64,000 nucleotides of DNA from Qipengyuania_B thermophila (GTDB taxonomy: Bacteria > Pseudomonadota > Alphaproteobacteria > Sphingomonadales > Sphingomonadaceae), in contig NZ_SDSI01000002.1 in NCBI RefSeq assembly GCF_004153605.1, forward strand, positions 372,001-436,000. The letters run 5' to 3'. Under the pieces are notes generated by a model. It did not search any database. It saw only the letters and a list, made by a program, of their open reading frames with translations, and was not told where the DNA came from. The stretch's first letter is position 1. Every line of letters begins with the position of its first letter. Shown here in pieces: positions 9,542 to 16,212 of the stretch. The translations under genes and the position numbers were made by a program.

Positions 9542-9567
9542 AACGGAGGGTGCGCGGCTTTGGTTCC
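9542..9567 (-). promoter_or_regulatory. EcfG-type general stress promoter
   Basis: Read on the minus strand, GGAAC (9567-9563) and CGTT (9545-9542) are separated by 17 bases, matching the alphaproteobacterial EcfG consensus GGAAC-N16/17-CGTT. The -10 element ends 22 bases before the start codon of the split-barrel gene, an ideal distance. Confidence 0.75.
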
Positions 9568-9598
9568 GCTCGCGCTGTGGACAGCCGCGACACGCGTG

Positions 9599-9627
9599 TT
9601 GCCACAGCCCTGTGCATGGAACATAAC
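9599..9627 (+). promoter_or_regulatory. Sigma70 promoter of imuA
   Basis: TTGCCA (9599-9604), a 17-base spacer and CATAAC (9622-9627) form a plausible sigma70 promoter. The -10 element lies inside a LexA box, which would give clean repression by LexA. Confidence 0.6.
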
Positions 9628-9633
9628 AGGAAC
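9619..9633 (+). promoter_or_regulatory. LexA box upstream of imuA
   Basis: GAAC (9619-9622), seven bases, GAAC (9630-9633). This is the reverse complement of the established alphaproteobacterial SOS box GTTC-N7-GTTC. It overlaps the -10 of the imuA promoter. Confidence 0.85.
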
Positions 9634-9762
9634 ATGAGTCTTCGACACGGATCTGCTGCCGGCCCTGCTGCTGTCATGTCCGCTCTCCCGCACAAGGTGG
9701 CCGCGGCGCGGACCGGACCGCGCGGGTCTTTGCCCGGTGAGCGCTGGCACCCGGGGAAAACC

Positions 9763-10437
9763 ATGACAAGGCCGCCGGTTCTGCATGGGGAGGTGTTCGG
9801 CAGCGGGAATGACGCCGCGGCCTGCGCCGCTGCACTTGCTCTGGCCATGGACGGCTGGCGCAGCGCGCAGGCACGCGGTTCACTCCGCGAGGAGCAGGAT
9901 CGCCGCAGCGTGCTGTGGGTTCAGACCCGCAAGGCTGCCCGCATTGGCGGGGTGCCATACCGTCCCGGCCTTCCCGCAGATGTGGCCGACCGCCTCGTTC
10001 ATGTGCTTGCCCGCACCTGCGAGGATGCCCTGTTCGCCATGGAAGAAGGGCTGCGGTGCCGGGATCTGGCTTTCGTGCTGGGCGAAGTGGACGGCAATCC
10101 GCGCGCACTCGACTTCACCGCCTCGCGGCGTCTCAGCCTTGCGGCAGAGCGGCACGGCGTGCCGCTGTGGCTGATCCGTCTCGACGCCGAGGCCGAGCTG
10201 TCGTCGGCGCGGGCACGCTGGCGGGTGCAGGCCCGGCCGTCCTCGCCGCCGCAGTGGAATCCGGCGGCACCGGGAGCCGCGACCTGGCATGGCGAACTCT
10301 TCCGCTCGCGGCTTCATCCGCCCGGAGAATGGCTGCTGGCCTGGGACGGCGCCGGCCAGCTCGGCATCGTCTCCGCCGACGCGTTGCCGCCCATGCGCAC
10401 AGGAACCCGGCATGGCATGCGCGGACAGCCCGGCTGA
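9763..10437 (+). CDS. imuA: ImuA, RecA/SulA-like translesion synthesis accessory
   Basis: A 224-residue RecA-fold-like protein that works with ImuB and DnaE2 in SOS-induced mutagenic repair. It lacks an obvious intact Walker A, as usual for ImuA, but keeps the fold signatures around RRSVLWVQTRKAARIGG, the CRDLAFVLGEVDG segment and the AERHGVPLWLIRLDAE strand. The start is set at 9763, where GGGGAAA precedes the ATG; in-frame ATGs at 9634 and 9676 lack a ribosome binding site, and anything before 9634 would lie within the LexA-controlled promoter. imuB follows after 21 bases on the same strand, forming one SOS transcript. Confidence 0.85.
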   Translation: MTRPPVLHGEVFGSGNDAAACAAALALAMDGWRSAQARGSLREEQDRRSVLWVQTRKAARIGGVPYRPGLPADVADRLVHVLARTCEDALFAMEEGLRCRDLAFVLGEVDGNPRALDFTASRRLSLAAERHGVPLWLIRLDAEAELSSARARWRVQARPSSPPQWNPAAPGAATWHGELFRSRLHPPGEWLLAWDGAGQLGIVSADALPPMRTGTRHGMRGQPG

Positions 10438-10458
10438 TCCATCCGCGGCAGCACGGTC

Positions 10459-12042
10459 ATGACCGGCTCGCCTCGGGCGGAACGCCGGATCCTGTCGTTC
10501 TGGTGCCCGGACCTTTCGCTCGACCGCTGGCGGCAGATGCACGGGTGCGGCGCGGGGGAGGGCGCCGATGCCGTGCCGGTGGTGCTGTTTGCCGACACCG
10601 CTCATGGCCCGCGGATTGCCGCGGCCAACGCGGCCGCCGCGGCGGGTGGGGCGCGGCGGGGCATGATGCTGGCCGATGCGCGCACCCTGTGCCCCGCGAT
10701 CCGGGCCGTTCCCGCCGATCCGACGGGTGACCGCGCCATGCTGGAGAAGCTCGCTCTGTGGGCTAGGCGCTGGGGACCGTGGAGCGCGCTCGATCCACCT
10801 GACGGCGTGATGGTGGATGTGACCGGCGCGGCGCATCTTTTCGGGGGTGAGCGGGCTTTGCTCGAGGATGTGAGGAGGCGATGCGGCAGGCGCGGATTTG
10901 GCGTGCGGGCGGCGCTGGCGCCCACCGCCGGCGCCGCGTGGGCGCTCGCCCGGCATGGTGCAGACGGCGCCGTCATCGCGGCGGGGGAGGAACCGATGCG
11001 CTGGCTTGCAGACCTGCCGGTTGCGGCGCTGCGGCTCGACGAGGACGTGCTCATCGTGCTGCGCCGGCTGGGGTTCAGGACGCTCGGCGAACTGGCGGCT
11101 GCCGCCGGCGCGCCGGGCGGACGGAGCGCGGTGCATCGCCGGTTCCGCAACCGCCGCTCCGCCGCAGCCAATCCGCTGATCCGGCTGGACCAGTTGCTGG
11201 GCCGTGTTCCCGAGCCGTTGCTGCCGATTGCCCCGCCGCACCAGCCGCTGGTGCAGCGCCGCCTGCTCGAGCCGCTCAGGCACCGCGAGCTGCTCGACCA
11301 GGTGATCGACGACTTGGCCGGCGATCTGGTGCGTGTGCTGGCCGAGCGCGGGCAAGGTGCGCGCCGGCTGGAGCTTGGTCTGTGGCGCGTCGACGGCGAT
11401 GTCGTGGCCCGCCCGCTCGAACTCGCCGCCGCCACGCGCGACCCTGCCCACATCGCCCGCCTGTTCCGGATGCGGCTCGACGATGTCGACGCCGGATTCG
11501 GGATCGAACTGGTGCGGTTGCGAAGCACATGGACTGAATCGCTTGCCAGCGCCCAGGCCGATCTCGAGCGTCAGGCGGACACGCTGGGCACTTCACTGGC
11601 TGCCTGCGTCGACCGGCTCGTCGCCCGTCTCGGCCCCCATGCCGTGCGCCGACCTGTTCCTGCCGCCAGCCACCTGCCCGAACGGGCGCAGAAATGGGTC
11701 CCTCCGCTCGACAGCGGCATGGTGGAGCAGGGGCAGTTGCGGTTTCATGCCCGACCGCTCAGGCTGCTTGAACAGCCCGAGCAGATCGCGGTGCTCTACG
11801 CCACGCCCGACGGCTATCCCCGGCGCTTCCGCTGGCGCGGCCGGGTGCACGAAGTCACGCGCGTCGAGGGACCGGAACGCATCGCGCCCGAATGGTGGCG
11901 CGAGAAAGGGACGGCACGCCTGCGCGACTATTACCGGATCGAGGACGGGGAGGGGCGCCGCTACTGGATCTATCGGCAGGGGCTGATCGGGGACGGGCGG
12001 GGCGGAGTGCCCGACTGGTTCCTCCAGGGGCTGTGGGGATGA
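10459..12042 (+). CDS. imuB: ImuB, catalytically inactive Y-family polymerase-like protein
   Basis: A 527-residue member of the Y-family polymerase fold that serves as the hub of the ImuA-ImuB-DnaE2 mutasome rather than as a polymerase. The N-terminal strand ILSFWCPDLSLDRW replaces the metal-binding start of active DinB proteins, and the second acidic motif (the DE pair) is replaced by GVMVDVTGAAHLFGG, consistent with lost catalysis. A helix-hairpin-helix follows (LGFRTLGELAAAAGAP) and a little-finger-like region. The C-terminal 120 residues (from about RFHARPLRLL to the end) match the extra tail typical of ImuB. The next gene on this strand is not dnaE2, as in the usual cassette: two genes on the other strand come first. 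Confidence 0.93.
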   Translation: MTGSPRAERRILSFWCPDLSLDRWRQMHGCGAGEGADAVPVVLFADTAHGPRIAAANAAAAAGGARRGMMLADARTLCPAIRAVPADPTGDRAMLEKLALWARRWGPWSALDPPDGVMVDVTGAAHLFGGERALLEDVRRRCGRRGFGVRAALAPTAGAAWALARHGADGAVIAAGEEPMRWLADLPVAALRLDEDVLIVLRRLGFRTLGELAAAAGAPGGRSAVHRRFRNRRSAAANPLIRLDQLLGRVPEPLLPIAPPHQPLVQRRLLEPLRHRELLDQVIDDLAGDLVRVLAERGQGARRLELGLWRVDGDVVARPLELAAATRDPAHIARLFRMRLDDVDAGFGIELVRLRSTWTESLASAQADLERQADTLGTSLAACVDRLVARLGPHAVRRPVPAASHLPERAQKWVPPLDSGMVEQGQLRFHARPLRLLEQPEQIAVLYATPDGYPRRFRWRGRVHEVTRVEGPERIAPEWWREKGTARLRDYYRIEDGEGRRYWIYRQGLIGDGRGGVPDWFLQGLWG

Positions 12043-12058
12043 CGCAATTCCGCAGGTT

Positions 12059-12364
12059 CTACGACCCTGCCCATGGCGAGCCGAAAAGCCCCACGGCCAG
12101 CTCGCCCCAGATCAGCGCCAGCGCCAGCGCCACGCCCGTCAGCCCCACGAGGCGCGTCCGTGACCCGCGCGACAGGCGGAGCACCAGTTCGGCAGCCCCC
12201 GCGCCCGTGACAAGCAGGAGGGTGGCGATGATGAAATCGGACGCGGTCCAGCGCACTGCGTCGGACACGGTCATCCCGAGAACGGGCAGGAGCAGCAGAA
12301 GCGGAATGACCGCCCACATCAGGTGGCGCGGCGTTCTCATCCCCCGGTTCAGAATGCCGTGCAT
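12059..12364 (-). CDS. Small integral membrane protein, function unknown
   Basis: A predicted 101-residue inner-membrane protein with three hydrophobic helices (about residues 15-33, 43-60 and 78-93) and a short charged C-terminal loop. The ATG at 12364 sits 8 bases after GGGAG, a better spacing than the in-frame ATG at 12370; an upstream extension to 12427 is less likely. No family is recognised. It lies just downstream of an alpha/beta hydrolase on the same strand, and the two genes together interrupt the mutagenesis cassette. Its stop is 16 bases from the imuB stop, so the two genes are convergent. Confidence 0.6.
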   Translation of the reverse strand: MHGILNRGMRTPRHLMWAVIPLLLLLPVLGMTVSDAVRWTASDFIIATLLLVTGAGAAELVLRLSRGSRTRLVGLTGVALALALIWGELAVGLFGSPWAGS

Positions 12365-12435
12365 CGTCATTTCTCCCGCCAGCCCACTCGCTCGCCAGCG
12401 GCACCGGGCGCACGCGTCCGCCCGCACGCCTGCTT

Positions 12436-13377
12436 CTAGAGATTGGCCGGGGTGGTCGCAACGCTGGCGGCCGTCACCTCGTCGACGATCGCCTGCCGGT
12501 CCTGCCGACTGGCGCCATCCAGACCATCGAAAATGCCGCCTTCCTCGCCGCCGGTGCGCTGCAGGAACGCGATGATGTCCTCGGCCAGCCGCTCCGTCTG
12601 CGTGGCGAACAAGCCGTGCGGCTCTCCGCCATACTCCAGCAGCTCGGCCCCGGGCACCTCCTGCGCCACCACGCGCGCGGTGGCATCGATCGGCACCGTC
12701 CGGTCGTCCGTGCCGTGGATGACGAGCGTGGGCACGGTGAAGCTGGGCAGGTCAGGGCGGAAGTCGGTGGTGGCAAACGCCTGCGCCGCTTTCAGCACGG
12801 CATGGCGCGAGGCCATCATGGCCGTGTTCCAGGCCCACTGTTTCTCTTCGTCGGCAACGCGGCTGCGCACCCATCCGTCGCCGTAGAAATCCTGAAAGAA
12901 CCCGGTGAAGAACCGCCGGTAGTCGGTCTCCATTCCTTCGGCCATCTGGTCGAACGTCGACTGGGGAACGCCGTCGGGGTTCGAGTCGGTTTTGAGGAGG
13001 TACGGGACCACCGACCCGACCAGCACCGCCTGCGCCACGCCCTTGCCCCCATGCCGGCTCATGTAGCGCGCAACTTCGCCGCCCCCCATGGAGAAGCCGA
13101 CCAGGGCAACATCCCGCGTGGCGTTCATCGCCGCCATGACGTCAGCCAGATCATCGGTGAAGGTGTCGTAGTCATAGCCGCGGGGCGCATGTTCCGAATG
13201 GCCAAAGCCGCGCCGGTCGTAGGCGATGGCGCGAAACCCGCTGTCCGCGAGGGCGATCATCACCGGATCCCAGCTGTCCGCCGACAGCGGCCAGCCATGG
13301 ATGAGGACGACAGGGCGCCCCTCGCCAAGCTCCTTGACCCGGAGCTGAGTGCCATCGCGTGCGTCCACATACTTCAT
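12436..13377 (-). CDS. Alpha/beta hydrolase (non-haem chloroperoxidase-like)
   Basis: A 313-residue hydrolase of the chloroperoxidase/arylesterase branch. The oxyanion-hole motif HGWPLSADSW, the AYDRRGFGHS strand, and the nucleophile elbow GFSMGGGE (Ser) are all clear; the acid is in HGTDDRTVP and the catalytic His in GGEPHGLF. Family members hydrolyse esters and can perform peracid chemistry; the physiological substrate is unknown. A C-terminal tail of about 40 residues beyond the usual end (GGEEGGIFDGLDG onward) is unusual. The start at 13377 is chosen because MKYVDARDG begins the fold and GGGGAC lies upstream. It is divergent from the radical SAM gene and shares the LexA-box region. Confidence 0.88.
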   Translation of the reverse strand: MKYVDARDGTQLRVKELGEGRPVVLIHGWPLSADSWDPVMIALADSGFRAIAYDRRGFGHSEHAPRGYDYDTFTDDLADVMAAMNATRDVALVGFSMGGGEVARYMSRHGGKGVAQAVLVGSVVPYLLKTDSNPDGVPQSTFDQMAEGMETDYRRFFTGFFQDFYGDGWVRSRVADEEKQWAWNTAMMASRHAVLKAAQAFATTDFRPDLPSFTVPTLVIHGTDDRTVPIDATARVVAQEVPGAELLEYGGEPHGLFATQTERLAEDIIAFLQRTGGEEGGIFDGLDGASRQDRQAIVDEVTAASVATTPANL

Positions 13378-13483
13378 CGCTTGTCCCCGCAGGTTCCTGT
13401 GCTTCTGGAACGCCGCCTTCGGCATCTGGTTTCAGTCGGCGGCGCGCGGCCGCCGCAGGAAGGGCTGGTCAAACCATGGTTGA

Positions 13484-13498
13484 GAACATATAAGGAAC
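13484..13498 (+). promoter_or_regulatory. LexA box upstream of the radical SAM - UdgX - dnaE2 operon
   Basis: GAAC (13484-13487), seven bases, GAAC (13495-13498), the same motif and orientation as at imuA. It ends three bases before the start codon at 13502. The AAGGA that can serve as ribosome binding site lies within the box, so LexA would cover the transcript start or the very beginning of the mRNA. Confidence 0.85.
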
Positions 13499-13501
13499 AA
13501 C

Positions 13502-14746
13502 ATGGCAGAGATGACGCTCATGCAGAAGCTGGAGGTGCTTGCCGACGCCGCCAAGTATGACGCTTCCTGCGCCTCGTCGGGCACGGCGCGCAAGAACTCT
13601 CTCGGGGGGAAAGGGATCGGCTCGACGGAGGGAATGGGCATCTGCCATGCCTATGCGCCGGATGGCCGTTGCATCTCGCTGCTCAAGATCCTGCTGACCA
13701 ATCACTGCATCTTCGACTGCCACTACTGCATCAACCGCAAGAGTTCCAACGTGCGGCGCGCCCGCTTCACGCCTCAGGAAGTGGTCGACCTCACGCTCAG
13801 CTTCTACCGCCGCAACTACATCGAAGGCCTGTTCCTGTCCTCCGGCATCGTGAAAAGCTCCAATCACACCATGGAACAGCTGGTGGAAGTGGCGCGCATC
13901 CTTCGGGAAGAACACGATTTTCGTGGCTACATCCATCTCAAGACCATTCCCGACGCCGATGCCGAACTGGTTCATCAGGCGGGGCTGTATGCCGACCGGG
14001 TGTCCATCAACGTGGAGTTGCCGACGGATGCCGGTCTGACCCGCCTCGCGCCCGACAAGGACGCGCGCCAGATCGAAGGGGCCATGGGCGGCGTGCGCAT
14101 GGCCATCGCGCAGGCGAAGGACGAAAAGAAGCGCTTCCGCAATGCCCCTCGCTTTGCGCCCGCCGGACAGTCCACGCAGATGATCGTGGGCGCCGACGGG
14201 GCGTCCGATGCCGACATCGTGGGCAAGGCCAGCCGGCTGTATGACGGGTTCAAGCTGCGGCGGGTCTATTACTCGGCCTTTTCGCCCATCCCGGATGCGA
14301 GCGCGGTGTTGCCGCTCAAGCGGCCGCCCCTTGTCCGTGAGCACCGCCTTTACCAGTCGGACTGGCTGATGCGGTTCTACGGCTTCTCGCCGCGCGAGGT
14401 GATGCAGGCGACCGGCGAGGATGGCAACCTGCCGCTCGACATCGATCCCAAGCTTGCCTGGGCGCTGAAGTTCAGGGACCAGTTCCCGCTGGATGTGAAC
14501 CGCGCCACGCGCGAGCAGTTGCTGCGCGTGCCGGGTCTGGGTGTGCATGCGGTCAACCGCATCATCGCCTCCCGCCGCCACCGCAGCTTGCGCTTGCAGG
14601 ACGTAGGCCGGCTCACCGCATCGATCAGCAAGGTCCGCCCCTTCATCTGCACGGTCGACTGGCGCCCCACCGCGCTGGCCGACCGGGCCGACCTGCGCGC
14701 CCTTCTGGCACCAAAAAGCGAGCAGCTTGAACTGTTTGCCGCATGA
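13502..14746 (+). CDS. Putative DNA modification/repair radical SAM protein (TIGR03916 type)
   Basis: A 414-residue radical SAM enzyme with the cluster motif CIFDCHYC (Cys69, Cys73, Cys76), the following GIVKSSN segment, and a C-terminal helix-hairpin-helix (VNRATREQLLRVPGLGVHAV) that points to DNA binding. This family is known mainly from its near-constant pairing with a DUF4130/UdgX protein, and here the pair is kept: its TGA overlaps the next ATG (ATGA). The reaction is unknown; suggestions of lesion reversal similar to spore photoproduct lyase rest on distant similarity. A LexA box ends just before the start, so induction by DNA damage is expected. An alternative start at 13511 would shorten it by three residues. 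Confidence 0.9.
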   Translation: MAEMTLMQKLEVLADAAKYDASCASSGTARKNSLGGKGIGSTEGMGICHAYAPDGRCISLLKILLTNHCIFDCHYCINRKSSNVRRARFTPQEVVDLTLSFYRRNYIEGLFLSSGIVKSSNHTMEQLVEVARILREEHDFRGYIHLKTIPDADAELVHQAGLYADRVSINVELPTDAGLTRLAPDKDARQIEGAMGGVRMAIAQAKDEKKRFRNAPRFAPAGQSTQMIVGADGASDADIVGKASRLYDGFKLRRVYYSAFSPIPDASAVLPLKRPPLVREHRLYQSDWLMRFYGFSPREVMQATGEDGNLPLDIDPKLAWALKFRDQFPLDVNRATREQLLRVPGLGVHAVNRIIASRRHRSLRLQDVGRLTASISKVRPFICTVDWRPTALADRADLRALLAPKSEQLELFAA

Positions 14747-16206
14747 GTTCGGCACGCTCTCTCAGGAACGTGAAGCTCGGCACCTATTACGTGGTGCAAT
14801 TGCCCGAGCCGGACGACTTCGATTTCTGGCGCGAGCGGGCGCGGATCATGGTGCAGTGCGACGTGCCGCCTGACCGGATTGCCTGGATCGAGCCGGGAGG
14901 ATCGGGCGACCTGTTCGCTCACGGTGACCGCCGCCTGCCCGTGCCTGCCGATCCGGCCCGGCCCGTGCGCGCGTCCAGACGGTTTCTGGCCTTGGCGAAG
15001 AACGCGGCGCTGCACTCCGATCCGGATCGCTGGGCGCTGCTCTACCGGCTGTTGTGGCGGCACCAGAACAACGGACGGATCATGGAGGACAAGGCCGATT
15101 GTGACGTTGCGCGGCTGGAAGCGCTCGACAAGGCGGTGCGGCGCGACAGTCACAAGATGCATGCCTTTGTCCGCTTCCGCATGGTGGAGGTCGACGATGC
15201 CGCCGGAACCCCGCAGGAGCATTACGTCGCGTGGTTCGAGCCGGAACATCACATCGTTCGGGCCAATGCCGGCTTCTTCATGCGGCGGTTCGCCAACATG
15301 CGCTGGTCCATTCTCACTCCGCGCGGCTCGCTGCATTGGGACGGGGAGGTGATGCGTGAAGGCCCGCCGGCCTTGCGAGCGGATGCACCGGCCGGGGATC
15401 CGGTGGAGGATCTGTGGCGCAGGTATTACGCCTCGATCTTCAACCCCGCGCGCCTGAAGGTCGGCGCGATGCTGAAGGAGATGCCGAGGCGGTACTGGAA
15501 GAACCTGCCCGAAGCCGCACTCATCCCCGAACTGGTGGCCGGAGCGCAGGGCCGGGAGGCGCAGATGGTCGAGGCGGGCGCTCTGGCGTTTGAGGCGCGG
15601 CCGGACTCGCTGGAGGAGATTGGCAAGGCGATCCACGCCTGCCGCAAGTGCCCGATCGGTCTCCTCGACAACACCGCGGTCATGGGCGAGGGGCCGCGCG
15701 ACGCGCCGCTGATGATCGTGGGGGAACAGCCCGGAGACAAGGAGGATCTGGCCGGCCGCCCCTTCGTCGGCCCGGCCGGCCAGTTGCTCGACCTGCATCT
15801 GGAGAAGGCAGGCATCCCGCGGGACCGGACCTACGTCACCAACGCCGTCAAGCACTTCAAATATGTCCATCGCGGCAAGTTCCGGCTGCACCAGTCGCCC
15901 GCCGCCAAGGAAATCGACACCTGCCGCTGGTGGCTCGAGGGTGAGCGCGCCCTCGTCCGCCCGCGGCTCGTTCTTGCCTTGGGGGCGAGCGCCGCCCGCG
16001 CGCTGCTCGGCAAGACGGTCAGCATCTCGCGGGCACGCGGACGCCCGCAACCTCTCGACGATGGCAGCGAGTTGTGGGTGACCGCGCATCCGTCCTACCT
16101 GCTGCGTCTGGAGGGCGAGGCGCGGGAGGCGCAGACGCGGCTTTTCGACGCGGACCTGTCGGCCGTGCGCGCGCGGCTCGAGGAGCTGTGCGCACCGGGC
16201 AGTTGA
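14743..16206 (+). CDS. udgX: DUF4130-UdgX fusion, uracil-DNA binding protein
   Basis: A 487-residue two-part protein. Residues about 1-275 form the TIGR03915/DUF4130 domain of unknown function (marks: WRERARIMVQ, RRDSHKMHAFVRF, RYYASIFNPARLKVGAMLKE). Residues about 285-485 are a family-4-like uracil-DNA glycosylase of the UdgX type: CRKCPIG iron-sulfur cysteines, motif GEQPGDKEDLAGRPFVGPAG, VKHFKY, and AHPSYLLR. The UdgX loop normally reads KRRIH, whose His bonds covalently to the uracil-derived abasic site; here it reads KFRLH with His383 retained. The gene overlaps the radical SAM stop by four bases, and dnaE2 starts seven bases after its stop, so all three are co-expressed under LexA. Confidence 0.92.
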   Translation: MSSARSLRNVKLGTYYVVQLPEPDDFDFWRERARIMVQCDVPPDRIAWIEPGGSGDLFAHGDRRLPVPADPARPVRASRRFLALAKNAALHSDPDRWALLYRLLWRHQNNGRIMEDKADCDVARLEALDKAVRRDSHKMHAFVRFRMVEVDDAAGTPQEHYVAWFEPEHHIVRANAGFFMRRFANMRWSILTPRGSLHWDGEVMREGPPALRADAPAGDPVEDLWRRYYASIFNPARLKVGAMLKEMPRRYWKNLPEAALIPELVAGAQGREAQMVEAGALAFEARPDSLEEIGKAIHACRKCPIGLLDNTAVMGEGPRDAPLMIVGEQPGDKEDLAGRPFVGPAGQLLDLHLEKAGIPRDRTYVTNAVKHFKYVHRGKFRLHQSPAAKEIDTCRWWLEGERALVRPRLVLALGASAARALLGKTVSISRARGRPQPLDDGSELWVTAHPSYLLRLEGEAREAQTRLFDADLSAVRARLEELCAPGS

Positions 16207-16212
16207 GCCGCC

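Noticed and set aside
10459..12042. Active DinB/Pol IV polymerase
   Set aside because: The acidic catalytic residues of both metal-binding motifs are replaced, and the context with imuA and dnaE2 identifies ImuB.
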